This document shows positions 24,158 to 32,833 of a stretch of DNA of 64,000 bases, in pieces. The DNA is from Pseudomonas sp. MIACH (GTDB taxonomy: Bacteria > Pseudomonadota > Gammaproteobacteria > Pseudomonadales > Pseudomonadaceae): contig NZ_LHVO01000017.1 in NCBI RefSeq assembly GCF_001269925.1, forward strand, positions 62,001 through 126,000. Direction: 5' to 3'. The first letter of the stretch is position 1. Each line of letters starts with the position of its first letter. Under the pieces are notes generated by a model. The model had not been told where the DNA came from. It worked only from the letters and a program-made list of their open reading frames with translations, and searched no databases. Position numbers and translations under genes: made by a program.

Positions 24158-25318
24158 GTGACAGCCCTCCCATACTGGCGCCTTTCCAGCTTCTACCTGT
24201 TCTACTTCGCCCTGCTTGGGGCGACGGCGCCGTTCCTGGCGCTGTACTTCGATCACCTGGGGTTCTCCAGCGCGCGTATCGGCGAGCTGGTGGCCATCCC
24301 CATGCTGATGCGCTGCGTGGCCCCCAACCTGTGGGGCTGGCTGGGGGATTACACCGGCCGGCGCCTGGCCATCGTGCGCTTCGGTGCGGTGTGCACCTTG
24401 CTGAGTTTTTCGCTGATCTTCATCAGCCATACCTACGCCTGGCTGGCCCTGGTGATGGCCCTGCATGCGTTCTTCTGGCACGCGGTGCTGCCACAGTTCG
24501 AAGTGATCACCCTGGCCCACCTGCACAAACAGACCTCACGCTATAGCCAGGTGCGCCTGTGGGGCTCCATCGGTTTTATCCTCACCGTGGTGATCATGGG
24601 GCGCCTGTTCGACTGGCTGAGCCTGGATATCTACCCGGTGGTGGTCGTGGTGATCATGGCCGGCATCATCGGTGCCAGCCTGTGGGTGCCGAATGCGCAG
24701 CCTGTGACCCAGGGCAATCGCCTGGGGGCAGACGGTTTTCTCAAGCAACTGCGCAGCCCTGGGGTACTGGCGTTTTACGCATGCGTGGCGCTGATGCAAA
24801 TGAGCCATGGTCCGTACTACACCTTTCTGACCCTGCACCTGGAACACCTGGGCTATAGCCGTGGCGTGATCGGCATGCTGTGGGCGCTGGGCGTGGTGGC
24901 GGAAGTGCTGATGTTCCTGGGCATGAGCCGCATCCTCACGCGGTTTTCGGTACGCCGGGTGCTGCTGGCGAGCTTTCTGCTGGCGGCGCTGCGCTGGTTG
25001 CTGCTGGGTTCTTTTGCCGAACTCCTGTGGGTGCTGTTGCTGGCGCAGGTGATGCACGCCGCCACGTTCGGCAGCTTCCACGCGGCGGCGATTGCCTTTG
25101 TGCAACGCAGCTTTGGCGCCAAACAACAAGGCCAGGGGCAGGCGCTGTACGCCGCCTTGGCCGGCACCGGTGGTGCGCTGGGGGCGTTGTATTCCGGCTA
25201 CAGCTGGAACCTGCTGGGACCGACCTTCACCTTTAGTATTGCCAGCGTCGCAGCCCTGGCCGCTGCCGTTATCATCGGTTTTCGATTGCAAGAGCAGAAC
25301 CAAGGAATCCTTCAATGA
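24158..25318 (+). CDS. MFS transporter (HcaT/PPP-family-like)
   Basis: A 386-aa protein with 12 predicted membrane helices. YWRLSSFYLFYFALLGATAPFL starts the first helix, as in MFS_1-like transporters related to HcaT and LacY. GWLGDYTGRRLA is the loop 2-3 motif and RYSQVRLWGSIGF is the mid-protein motif of that group. The GTG start at 24158 is uncertain. It sits between aroC and the acireductone-dioxygenase-like gene, overlapping the latter by ATGA, so those two are coupled. The substrate may be a small aromatic or organic acid, not determined. Confidence 0.82.
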   Translation: MTALPYWRLSSFYLFYFALLGATAPFLALYFDHLGFSSARIGELVAIPMLMRCVAPNLWGWLGDYTGRRLAIVRFGAVCTLLSFSLIFISHTYAWLALVMALHAFFWHAVLPQFEVITLAHLHKQTSRYSQVRLWGSIGFILTVVIMGRLFDWLSLDIYPVVVVVIMAGIIGASLWVPNAQPVTQGNRLGADGFLKQLRSPGVLAFYACVALMQMSHGPYYTFLTLHLEHLGYSRGVIGMLWALGVVAEVLMFLGMSRILTRFSVRRVLLASFLLAALRWLLLGSFAELLWVLLLAQVMHAATFGSFHAAAIAFVQRSFGAKQQGQGQALYAALAGTGGALGALYSGYSWNLLGPTFTFSIASVAALAAAVIIGFRLQEQNQGILQ

Positions 25319-25845
25319 GCTATGTCGCCGTCTACCCCGTTGCTTCACCGGATACCCCGAACAAGGTCCTGACCCATGTCGACGACATCGTCGCCACCCT
25401 GGCCGAGCACGGTGTGCGGTTTGACCGCTGGCAACCTGGCCTGATCGAAAGGGGTGCCAGCGATGCTGACATGATTGCCGCCTATCAGCCGCAGATCGAC
25501 GCGCTCGGCTACGCTGCGGTGGCAGTGTCCCGTGTCACGAGCGACCACCCGCAAAAAGCCGAATTGCGCGCCGAGTTCCTGGATGAGCGCCGCTACGGCG
25601 AAGACGAAGTGCGTTTTTTCATCGCCGGCCAGGGTTTGTTCAACCTGCATGTTGGCGACTACGTATATGCCGTGCGGTGTGAGAAAAACGACCTGCTGGT
25701 GGTGCCGGCCGGTATGGCGCACTGGTTTGATATGGGTGAGAACCCGCACTGTATAACGCTGCGATTTTTCAATAAGGCGCAAAGCCCAGTGCCGACGTTG
25801 ACGGGCGACGCTATCGCCCGACGCTTTCCTGGGCTGGATGACTAA
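25315..25845 (+). CDS. acireductone dioxygenase-like cupin lacking two metal-ligand His residues
   Basis: A 176-aa ARD-family cupin (MtnD relative of the methionine salvage pathway). Family segments GEDEVRFFIAGQGLFNLH, CEKNDLLVVPAGMAHWFDMG and ARRFPGLDD are well kept. The metal-binding motif E-H-x-H-x-x-x-E is changed to ERRYGEDE: positions 92 and 94, normally His, are Arg and Tyr. Glu98 and His136 remain. Each change needs only one base. The gene follows an MFS transporter rather than mtnB/mtnC genes. It is either a non-catalytic or re-functionalised paralogue; classical Fe/Ni chemistry is unlikely. Confidence 0.85.
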   Translation: MSYVAVYPVASPDTPNKVLTHVDDIVATLAEHGVRFDRWQPGLIERGASDADMIAAYQPQIDALGYAAVAVSRVTSDHPQKAELRAEFLDERRYGEDEVRFFIAGQGLFNLHVGDYVYAVRCEKNDLLVVPAGMAHWFDMGENPHCITLRFFNKAQSPVPTLTGDAIARRFPGLDD

Positions 25846-26056
25846 GAGCGACGTATCAAAAACTTCAACCCCCGCATGGTGGAAGTTGTTGTGGGAATAA
25901 ACTCAAATTCCTGTAAGGCCTGGCTGTTTATCGCGGGCCCTACGCCTTAGTTCCATTGGTTATGTAACTCTTTGCGGCCTCAACGTTTATATCACCTGTC
26001 AATAGGAGAAATCCGAAGGGTGATAGGCCGATAGCCAATAAAAGGGAGCGAAACTA

Positions 26057-26326
26057 ATGAGAGGCCCAAAGGAATCATTTCCAACACACTATTCCGTACC
26101 CAACGCCGTTAGAAGGCGTTTGAGTTTGGCTGGAAAAGCATTGACCCCTGCGGAACTGGAAATCTTGCGTTGGGCCTCCGCAGGCAAGACCGTCTGGGAA
26201 ATCAGCCAGATTCGCGCCACCTCCGAAGCCACGGTGAAATTCCATCTGCGCAATATCTACGGCAAATTCGGCGTGAACAACCGGGTGCAGGCGATGAATG
26301 AGGCGGTACGCCAAGGTTTATGCTGA
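26057..26326 (+). CDS. LuxR-type HTH-only regulator
   Basis: An 89-aa protein consisting of little more than a LuxR/GerE DNA-binding domain. LTPAELEILRWASAGKTVWEI, ATVKFHLRNIYGKFGVNN and RVQAMNEAVRQGL cover all four helices of that domain. The N-terminal signal-binding domain of quorum-sensing regulators is absent; only ~28 residues precede the HTH. AAAGGGAG precedes the ATG, and the upstream 210-nt region is AT-rich. Such solos may act through oligomerisation or as modulators of full-length LuxR proteins. Confidence 0.85.
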   Translation: MRGPKESFPTHYSVPNAVRRRLSLAGKALTPAELEILRWASAGKTVWEISQIRATSEATVKFHLRNIYGKFGVNNRVQAMNEAVRQGLC

Positions 26327-26630
26327 CCCCAGCGAGCCTTGGTGAGGGGCTTTCGGCCATCGAAGCCATCGGTTTGAAGCGTCATAGTCCAGCCATAACG
26401 AAACCGTGCCTACGTGGATACCCTTTTCAAGCAGCACAATCGCGGCGCGCTGTACGAATGGGCGTAGTGGGTGGTTTCTCAAGCGCAAACAGCGGCAGAA
26501 GTTTCCCGCGTACCGCTGTGTGCGCAGTCTGGATTGGACTGGTTCGTCCCTAAGTGCTGGGGCCGGCGTTCAGTACCTGATTAACTCAGCCCGGGCGATG
26601 TGGCATTCGCGTAATTCTTGAGCTGCGCGC
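26327..26630 (+). pseudogene. gene-free 304-nt gap with a possible decayed ECF sigma-factor fragment
   Basis: No intact gene is visible. On the plus strand, from about 26401, one frame reads AYVDTLFKQHNRGALYEWA, then a stop at 26465-26467, then WVVSQAQTAAEV. This resembles the start of FecI-like extracytoplasmic sigma factors (short helix, His-rich turn, x-A-A-E-V region 2). Downstream the frame loses similarity. The match is by eye and weak; random sequence is possible. Confidence 0.22.
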
Positions 26631-27383
26631 TTAGCCATTCAGCAGGCGGCCGCCGTCAAGGACGATTTCGGAGCCGACCGTCCAGCGCGACTCGTCGGAT
26701 GCCAGATACAGCACTGCCTTGGCCACCTCGTCGGAGGTACCGAAGCGCCCAAGCGGAATGGTTGCCGCGATCTCTTTGTTAAGCTGCTCGCGATAAGCTT
26801 GTGGAATACCCAGCTTGTCGTAAAGCGGCGTCTCGACGGGGCCAGGGCTCACTGCATTGACACGGATGCCACGGCCCAGCAATTCGGTCGAGAGCGTCTT
26901 CGACATGTTCAGTAATGCGGCCTTCGTTGCGGCATACACGGACGAGCGATCTGCGCCTGCATGGGCGCTTACGGAAGTCGTCAACACGACCGAAGCAGGA
27001 TTGGCGAAGACCGGCAACAGCGCCTGCATCAGGAAGTACGGCCCTTTGACGTTGATGTCGAAAGAGCGGTCGAACATATCTTCCGTCCATTCTTCGATGG
27101 GCTGCCAGACGGATACGCCGGCATTGAGGAAGGCAACGTCGAGTTGGCCGTAGTGTTCCTTGATGACGTGTGCCAGCTCCTTTTGTGCCGCAACGCTGGC
27201 CGAGTCGGCGCGCAGTACCGGCACTTCCGGGCCCAATTCGGCCTGGGCCTTTGCAATCGAATCGGGGTTGACACCCGTTACGATCACGCGAGCACCCTCC
27301 GCCAGGAACTGCTTTGCCGTTTCCAGCCCGATGCCACTGGTGCCGCCAGTGATGAGCGTACGTTTACCTTGCAAGCGCGACAT
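26631..27383 (-). CDS. SDR-family oxidoreductase
   Basis: A 250-aa classical short-chain dehydrogenase. The ATG at 27383 has GGAG seven bases upstream. Motifs: TLITGGTSGIGLETA (cofactor site, ~8-22), NAGVS (~85), catalytic Ser-Tyr-Lys with Tyr and Lys in SSVYAATKAALLNM (~150), and VNAVSPGPVETPLY (~180). It probably reduces or oxidises a small carbonyl/alcohol with NAD(P). It is divergent from the LysR gene at 27511 across 127 nt, so the regulator most likely controls it. Confidence 0.9.
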   Translation of the reverse strand: MSRLQGKRTLITGGTSGIGLETAKQFLAEGARVIVTGVNPDSIAKAQAELGPEVPVLRADSASVAAQKELAHVIKEHYGQLDVAFLNAGVSVWQPIEEWTEDMFDRSFDINVKGPYFLMQALLPVFANPASVVLTTSVSAHAGADRSSVYAATKAALLNMSKTLSTELLGRGIRVNAVSPGPVETPLYDKLGIPQAYREQLNKEIAATIPLGRFGTSDEVAKAVLYLASDESRWTVGSEIVLDGGRLLNG

Positions 27384-27510
27384 TTGAATTCTCCGGTGAA
27401 TGACGACCACCGCGGTCGACAGGGAGAAATATGCGCTCATGCTCCATAGTATATAAGACTGCTTATTCGCATATAATTCATGCAAATTGAGCATGAATTG
27501 AGGTGGAGAA

Positions 27511-28419
27511 GTGGACCGATTTCTTTTGATGACATGCTTCGCGCGTGCTGTAGAAACCGGGAGCTTTTCGGCGGCAGGGCGGGATCTAGGGCTGGGGCAA
27601 CCCAATGTAAGCCGCTATGTAGCGGCTCTGGAGGATCATTTGCAGACGCGTTTGCTCCACCGGTCTACGCGCAAGCTGTCGTTGACACCGGAGGGCGAAC
27701 GCTACTATGCGGACATCCGGCGCATCCTGGATGCGGTGGATGAATCCGAATCGTCCTTCAGAAACAACGTCGATCCATCGGGACTCTTGCGCGTAGCCTG
27801 TCCGACAGCTCTCGCACACGCGTTTGTGCTGCCGCATGTGCCGGCCTTTCTGGAGCGCTACCCTCAATTGATCTTGGATCTCCAACTCAACGATCGATAC
27901 GTAGACCTGGTCAATGAAGGCACCGAACTCGCCATTCGCATAGGACAGCTGGAGGACAGCACCTTGCGTGCCCGGCCTCTTGGATGGTACGACCGGGTCT
28001 TCGTCGCCAGCACGGACTACTTGGCTAAACGCGGCGTTCCGCAGACCCCGGAGGATCTACGCGACCACGATTGCATCATCTACACCTTACTGTCGTCCGG
28101 GGCGACCTGGCGATTCCGGGGCGCGGAGATTCCGATTACCGGCAGGCTCAGGGTCAACTCGCCCGACGCTGTGAGTGCGGCGGTCGTGGCGGGCCTGGGT
28201 GTGGCGCATGGACCTGCGTGGCTGTTTGAGGGCGGGCTGAACAGCGGGAAATTACAGTTCATTCTCACCAACCATGGGGCTCCCCCTGTCCCCGTGCAGA
28301 TGGTTTATGTCGCCAACAGACTGCTCCCCACGCGGGCTATCGTGTTCATGGATTTTATGGCAGAGGTGTTTTCAAAGATTCCAGCCTTGAACGGCGGCAC
28401 CCCTGTGCCGACTCTATAG
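27511..28419 (+). CDS. LysR-family transcriptional regulator
   Basis: A 302-aa LysR protein with a GTG start at 27511 (GAGGTGGAGAA just upstream). The HTH spans CFARAVETGSFSAAGRDLGLGQPNVSRY-type sequence, followed by LLHRSTRKLSLTPEGERYY, the hallmark of the CrgA/AaeR-like LysR subgroup. The effector-binding domain fills residues ~90-295. The divergent SDR gene is its likely target; members of this subgroup often regulate oxidoreductases involved in aldehyde or quinone detoxification. Confidence 0.9.
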   Translation: MDRFLLMTCFARAVETGSFSAAGRDLGLGQPNVSRYVAALEDHLQTRLLHRSTRKLSLTPEGERYYADIRRILDAVDESESSFRNNVDPSGLLRVACPTALAHAFVLPHVPAFLERYPQLILDLQLNDRYVDLVNEGTELAIRIGQLEDSTLRARPLGWYDRVFVASTDYLAKRGVPQTPEDLRDHDCIIYTLLSSGATWRFRGAEIPITGRLRVNSPDAVSAAVVAGLGVAHGPAWLFEGGLNSGKLQFILTNHGAPPVPVQMVYVANRLLPTRAIVFMDFMAEVFSKIPALNGGTPVPTL

Positions 28420-28531
28420 ATAGGACGAGACGGCCCCGGCATCTGTTGAACTCGCCTGAGTGTTTGATAAACCCGCTGTATCGGGCTTGGGTACAGTCCA
28501 GCGAAGTGCCGGGCTGGAGTCATCGTCAAAC

Positions 28532-28568
28532 AAAAAAGGCCGCGACGCTCAAGAGCGTCGCGGCCTTG
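28532..28568 (-). terminator. intrinsic terminator of the DUF3509 gene
   Basis: GGCCGCGACGCTC and its perfect complement form a 13-bp stem with a two-base loop, followed on the minus strand by TTTTTTG. It lies just after the DUF3509 stop and may also stop reading from the LysR side. Confidence 0.85.
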
Positions 28569-28583
28569 TTATGACTGCGGTAT

Positions 28584-28862
28584 TTACGCCGAGTGGTAGG
28601 TCGGCAGGGCAAAGCGGTTCTGGCTCTGCAACATCGAGATTTGCGGCAGTTCACTGGCTTGTTCGGCCAGGTCGCGACGAATCGCGCTGATCACCCAGGT
28701 CAATTGATCGGCGGTGTGCAGCTGCTGGTAAGAGATCGAACGCTTGACCTGCTTGCCGTCACTGTTGCGCAGGGTCAACAGAATGCCGCCGTCGGGACGT
28801 GGCTGGGTGGTGACGTCGTAGTTGGAGAATACTGAAGCGAATTTATCTTGGATCAGGCTCAT
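28584..28862 (-). CDS. DUF3509 protein
   Basis: A 92-aa small soluble protein of the Pseudomonas-specific DUF3509 family, beginning MSLIQDKFASVFSNYDV, with a middle TLRNSDGKQVKRSISYQQL and RRDLAEQ. GGAG lies nine bases before the ATG at 28862. The function is unknown. An AT-rich upstream region containing an inverted repeat (28930-28957) and a strong terminator make it a single-gene transcript. Confidence 0.8.
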   Translation of the reverse strand: MSLIQDKFASVFSNYDVTTQPRPDGGILLTLRNSDGKQVKRSISYQQLHTADQLTWVISAIRRDLAEQASELPQISMLQSQNRFALPTYHSA

Positions 28863-29257
28863 GTCTATCAGCTCCGTTGGCTCAAGTTGGCAAGCATGGA
28901 GTGATAGGTGCAGTGATTGTGCCAGCTCATGATTTATTAAAATATCGTTATAAATCAATCACTTAAAAAAATTGCCAATTTTCAGTTTCGTGCAAATTGC
29001 ATGAATGGCCATCATGCATCCTGCATTTTGCGTTACTCAACGGGGTGGGATGGACGCGCCGGTACTGATAAAGACTGCCTGCGGGCAGCTAAATTCCTTT
29101 TTTGTGGGGGCATCGCTCGGGATACAAAACTTTTCAAATCCCGCGTGTACAGCTGAAGAAGGGCTGACGTATTTTCCTGCAATGCATTGGACCTTCCGCC
29201 TACGGAGGGATCTGTGCTTCTGGATCATACGAAGAATAAGAAAAAGGACGTTCCTCC
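28863..29257. promoter_or_regulatory. 395-nt gene-free divergent promoter region
   Basis: This AT-rich gap separates DUF3509 (minus) from the acyl-CoA synthetase (plus). TGATTTAT at 28930-28937 and ATAAATCA at 28950-28957 form an 8-bp inverted repeat upstream of DUF3509, a possible operator. No gene of its own is visible. Confidence 0.4.
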
Positions 29258-31084
29258 ATGAGCCACCCGCACAACGACATGATCACCTGGGGCAAGCTGC
29301 TGCGTAAGGTGCCGGCCATTGTCCGCGCCCTGCCGCGCGTAGTGCGTGGCATGCGTGCCGCGAATGTCACCGACCCCGCGCAGCCGTGCGGGTTGGGCTG
29401 GCACTTTGAGCAAGCGACCCTGCGCAACCCCGACGGCAACGCTCTGCTGTACGGCGACCGTGTGCTCAGCTACACCGACGCCAACCAATGCGCCAACCGT
29501 ATCGCCCATCACCTGCAAGCCCAGGGCATCGGCAAGGGTGACGTGGTGGCGCTGTTTATCGAAAACCGCCCCGAACTGCTCTTGAACGTGTTGGCCGTGG
29601 CCAAGCTGGGCGGCATCTGCGCGATGCTCAACACCGCGCAAACCCAGGCGGCGCTGGTGCACAGCCTGAACCTGGTGAGTCCGGTCGCCATTATTGTCGG
29701 CGCGGAGTTGGTGGCTGCCCATGACGCGGTGCGCGATCAGGTGGGCATCGCATCTGATCGAACCTGGTTCGTCGCCGATCAGCCATCCAGCGCAGTGCCG
29801 CAGGGTTATATCGACCTGTTGGCTGCGAGCGCCGAGTGCCCGGTGGACAACCCGGCCAGCACCGCGCAGATCTTCTTCAACGACCCGTGCTTCTATATCT
29901 ACACCTCCGGCACCACCGGCCTGCCCAAGGCCGGCATCATGAAACATGGTCGCTGGACCAAAACCGCTGTCAGCTTCGGCAGCATCGCGCTGGACATGGG
30001 GCCGGACGACGTCTTGTATTGCACCTTGCCGCTGTACCACGCCACCGGGCTGTGTGTGTGCTGGGGCTCGGCGATTGTCGGGGCGTCGGGCTTCGCCATT
30101 CGCCGCAAGTTCAGCGCCAGTCAGTTCTGGGACGATGCGCGCAGATTCAACGCAACCACCCTCGGCTATGTCGGTGAATTGTGTCGTTACCTGCTCGACC
30201 AGCCACCCGGCGAACACGACCTTGATAACCGCGTGACCAAGATGGTCGGCAATGGCTTGCGCCCCGGCGTGTGGGCGCAGTTCAAGGCACGTTATGGTGT
30301 GGAGCATATCTGCGAGCTGTACGCGGCCAGTGACGGCAATATCGGTTTTACCAACGTGTTGAATTTCGATAACACCATCGGTTTTTGCCTGCAGCATTGG
30401 GCACTGGTGGACTACGCCCATGACAGCGGCGAGCCACTGCGCGGCAGTGATGGCTTTATGCGCAAGGTGCCAACGGGCGGGCAGGGCTTGCTGCTGGCCC
30501 GGATCGATGAAAAATCGCCCTTTGATGGCTACACCGACCCGGAAAAGAATCGCAAGGTGATCCTCACCGACGTATTCGAAAAGGGCGACCGTTACTTCAA
30601 TACCGGCGATCTGTTGCGCAGCATCGGCTTCGGCCATGCGCAATTTGTGGATCGCCTGGGGGATACCTATCGCTGGAAAGGTGAAAACGTGTCCACCACC
30701 GAGGTCGAGAACGTGCTGCTGCAACACCCGCAGATCGCCGAAGTAGTGGCCTATGGCGTCGAGATCGAAAACACCAATGGCCGCGCAGGCATGGTTGCCA
30801 TCACTCCGAGTGAATCCCTGGCCTCGCTGGACATGCGCGAGTTGCTGCAATTTGCCCACGGACAATTGCCGCCCTATGCAGTGCCGCTCTTCCTGCGCAT
30901 CAAGGTCAAGATGGAAACCACCGGTACCTTTAAGTACCAGAAGGTCAGGCTCAAGGAAGAGGCCTTTGATCCGGACAAGGCCGGCAATGACCCGGTGTAT
31001 GCCTGGTTGCCGGGGTCGGACTGCTATGTACCGGTCACCGGGCAACTGTTGGCGCAGATCCAGGGTGGTCAGTTCCGCTATTGA
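29258..31084 (+). CDS. long-chain acyl-CoA synthetase, FATP/FadD6 type
   Basis: A 608-aa AMP-forming enzyme of the fatty-acid-transport-protein group. YTSGTTGLPKAGIMKHGRW (~residue 213) is the P-loop, YAASDGNIGFTNV (~350) the A5 region, FNTGDLLRSIGFGHAQFVDRLGDTYRWKGENVSTTE the A7/A8 region, and TGTFKYQKVRLKEEAFDP the C-terminal lysine region. AAGGA precedes the ATG. It activates long-chain or very-long-chain acids to CoA esters, probably at the inner membrane. It stands alone between an AT-rich promoter region and the ankyrin gene. Confidence 0.9.
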   Translation: MSHPHNDMITWGKLLRKVPAIVRALPRVVRGMRAANVTDPAQPCGLGWHFEQATLRNPDGNALLYGDRVLSYTDANQCANRIAHHLQAQGIGKGDVVALFIENRPELLLNVLAVAKLGGICAMLNTAQTQAALVHSLNLVSPVAIIVGAELVAAHDAVRDQVGIASDRTWFVADQPSSAVPQGYIDLLAASAECPVDNPASTAQIFFNDPCFYIYTSGTTGLPKAGIMKHGRWTKTAVSFGSIALDMGPDDVLYCTLPLYHATGLCVCWGSAIVGASGFAIRRKFSASQFWDDARRFNATTLGYVGELCRYLLDQPPGEHDLDNRVTKMVGNGLRPGVWAQFKARYGVEHICELYAASDGNIGFTNVLNFDNTIGFCLQHWALVDYAHDSGEPLRGSDGFMRKVPTGGQGLLLARIDEKSPFDGYTDPEKNRKVILTDVFEKGDRYFNTGDLLRSIGFGHAQFVDRLGDTYRWKGENVSTTEVENVLLQHPQIAEVVAYGVEIENTNGRAGMVAITPSESLASLDMRELLQFAHGQLPPYAVPLFLRIKVKMETTGTFKYQKVRLKEEAFDPDKAGNDPVYAWLPGSDCYVPVTGQLLAQIQGGQFRY

Positions 31085-31180
31085 TTGTGCCTATGGGGGC
31101 TTTTGACAAAAAAGCCATGACAGTGGGGAACTCCATCGCGACACTGGCGCCTATTCAGTACCAGACAAGGAGCCCCCCAC

Positions 31181-31696
31181 ATGTCAGATCAAGCCAAACA
31201 AATGACCGAAGACGAAGCCGCCGAATTTGCCGAGCAGGTCTTCGACGTGGCGCGCAAAGGTGACGCCGCCATGCTCGCCGCGCTGCTGGCCAAAGGCTTG
31301 CCGGCCAACTTCCGTAACCACAACGGCGACACCTTGCTGATGCTGTCTGCCTACCACGGCCATGCCGAAGCGGTAAAAGTGCTGCTGGAGTTCAAGGCCG
31401 ACCCGTTGATCGCCAATGACAAGAACCAACTGCCCATCGCCGGCGCGGCGTTCAAGGGGCACTTGCCGGTGGTCAAGGCGCTGATTGAAGGGGGCACGCC
31501 AATCGAGGCCGCCTCGTCCGACGGTCGTACCGCGCTGATGATGGCCGCCATGTTCAACCGCGTCGAGATGGTCGATTACCTGCTCAGCCAAGGCGCCAAT
31601 CCCAAGGCCACCGATGCCCAGGGCGCGACGGCGCTGGCGGCGGCGCAGACCATGGGCGCGAAGGACACGGCGGCGCAGCTGGAGAAACTGGTGTAG
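31181..31696 (+). CDS. ankyrin-repeat protein
   Basis: A 171-aa protein with four to five ankyrin repeats from about residue 35. Typical segments are NGDTLLMLSAYHGHAEAVKVLL, NQLPIAGAAFKGHLPVVKALIEGG, DGRTALMMAAMFNRVEMVDYLL and DAQGATALAAAQTMGAKDTA. AAGGAG lies 9 bases before the ATG. No signal peptide is visible, so it is probably cytoplasmic. Pseudomonas ankyrin proteins such as AnkB accompany catalase; no catalase is adjacent here, and the binding partner is unknown. Confidence 0.88.
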   Translation: MSDQAKQMTEDEAAEFAEQVFDVARKGDAAMLAALLAKGLPANFRNHNGDTLLMLSAYHGHAEAVKVLLEFKADPLIANDKNQLPIAGAAFKGHLPVVKALIEGGTPIEAASSDGRTALMMAAMFNRVEMVDYLLSQGANPKATDAQGATALAAAQTMGAKDTAAQLEKLV

Positions 31697-31737
31697 GCTG
31701 TGCGCCCTCAAAAACCAGCCCGTTACAGGATCGCCCC

Positions 31738-32268
31738 ATGAAAACCGCCCTCGTCGAACTTATCAGCAAAATCAGCGCCGGGGTCATGGGCGAGGACGAG
31801 GTCACGCGCATCGCCGAGGAGGCCGCCCAGGCCTACGCCGACCCGGCGGCCTTCCTGGCGGCCAACCCGGATATCAACTACGACGACAGCTTCCCGATTC
31901 CGCTGGGGGAGTGGGTGGTGGTCGGTAGCCTGCCGGACACCGTGCTGTTCCAGGCCGATACCTATGGCGACTTGTTTGCGCAGATCGTCGCGTCGTTTGG
32001 TCCGGGCGTGGCGTTCAACCTCAAGCCCAAGCAACTGGCCAAGACTGAAGACCTCACTGCGTTGAACCGTATCCAGATCCAGATGAGCGCCCTGAGCCCG
32101 GAAGATGGCGGTTATGTGCTGCTCAACTTCAGCCAATTGCTGGACGACGAAATCCAGGCGGTGCTGGTGTTCGGCAACGACCTGCCGCGTGTACTGGCGC
32201 TGTGTGCCGAAGTCGGCATCAAGGCCGAGCCGTCCCTGGAAGCGCTGAAGGTTGCCGTACACGTCTGA
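31738..32268 (+). CDS. conserved hypothetical protein, 176 aa
   Basis: A soluble acidic protein beginning MKTALVELISKISAGVMGEDEV. I do not recognise a domain. It shows alternating helices and strands (FPIPLGEWVVVGSLPDTVLFQ, GGYVLLNFSQLLDDEIQAVLVFGNDLPRVLALC) and no membrane segment. It starts 41 nt after the ankyrin gene in the same direction, so the two are probably co-transcribed and may act together. Confidence 0.65.
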   Translation: MKTALVELISKISAGVMGEDEVTRIAEEAAQAYADPAAFLAANPDINYDDSFPIPLGEWVVVGSLPDTVLFQADTYGDLFAQIVASFGPGVAFNLKPKQLAKTEDLTALNRIQIQMSALSPEDGGYVLLNFSQLLDDEIQAVLVFGNDLPRVLALCAEVGIKAEPSLEALKVAVHV

Positions 32269-32335
32269 AATAAAACGGAACCCCTGCCAGGGCTGACTAT
32301 CCTACAAGGGCATGCCCTCACTTAGGAGCGACACC

Positions 32336-32527
32336 ATGGGTTCCACTTTTAATGGCTTGATCGGGCTGATCATCCTGGCGCTGGATATCTGGGCGATCAT
32401 CAACGTGTTCAAAAGCGGCGCGAGTACCGGCGCCAAGGTCTTGTGGATCCTGTTGATCCTGCTCTTGCCGGTACTGGGCCTGATCATCTGGGCCATTGCA
32501 GGACCGCGCGGTAACGTGCGGATCTGA
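32336..32527 (+). CDS. small PLDc_N-type membrane protein
   Basis: A 63-aa protein with two hydrophobic helices. The pattern FNGLIGLIILALDIWAIINV, then KVLWILLILLLPVLGLIIWAIAGPR, matches the phospholipase-D nuclease N-terminal (cardiolipin synthase N-terminal) module that occurs alone in many bacteria. TTAGGAG lies eight to nine bases before the ATG. The function of the stand-alone form is unknown. Confidence 0.8.
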   Translation: MGSTFNGLIGLIILALDIWAIINVFKSGASTGAKVLWILLILLLPVLGLIIWAIAGPRGNVRI

Positions 32528-32833
32528 CCCCCGCACTCGATTTGAAGCGAGCACAGTAAATGTGGGAGGGGCGTCGCACCGCCCCTCCCACATTGGTCTT
32601 CAGCGCACTCCAGAGATTTGTGTGTCGAAATATTCGCTGCACACAATTTTCACATCTTATCCAAGACAATCCGCCGGCTTTATCGACCCTGCCAATGCCC
32701 TGCTTCAGGTGCTTTTAAAGGCGGGGGCAGTCGTGCTCGTTCAGTAATTAATAGCCTTGATGGCATTGATCGGGCACCATTCGCGCCACTGCACTACTTC
32801 GTCACTTAAACTTCCAATGGGTCCTGAAACGAC
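32528..32833. other. 306-nt gap: hairpin repeat and promoter region of the LTA-synthase gene
   Basis: The left third holds the family A inverted repeat (32559-32594). The rest is AT-richer and contains no gene; it should carry the promoter of the downstream sulfatase-like gene. No clear promoter boxes were identified. Confidence 0.5.
32559..32594. repeat. intergenic inverted repeat, family A copy 3
   Basis: AATGTGGGAGGGG and CCCCTCCCACATT are perfectly complementary 13-bp arms around a ten-base loop, 31 nt after the small membrane protein gene. This is the best-formed copy. Confidence 0.8.

Noticed and set aside
25315..25845. Naming the gene mtnD without qualification
   Set aside because: Two metal-ligand His residues are replaced and no other methionine-salvage gene is adjacent.
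29225..31045. 606-codon open frame on the minus strand opposite the acyl-CoA synthetase
   Set aside because: The plus-strand protein has all ANL motifs; the antisense product is low-complexity His/Gln/Val-rich sequence without similarity.
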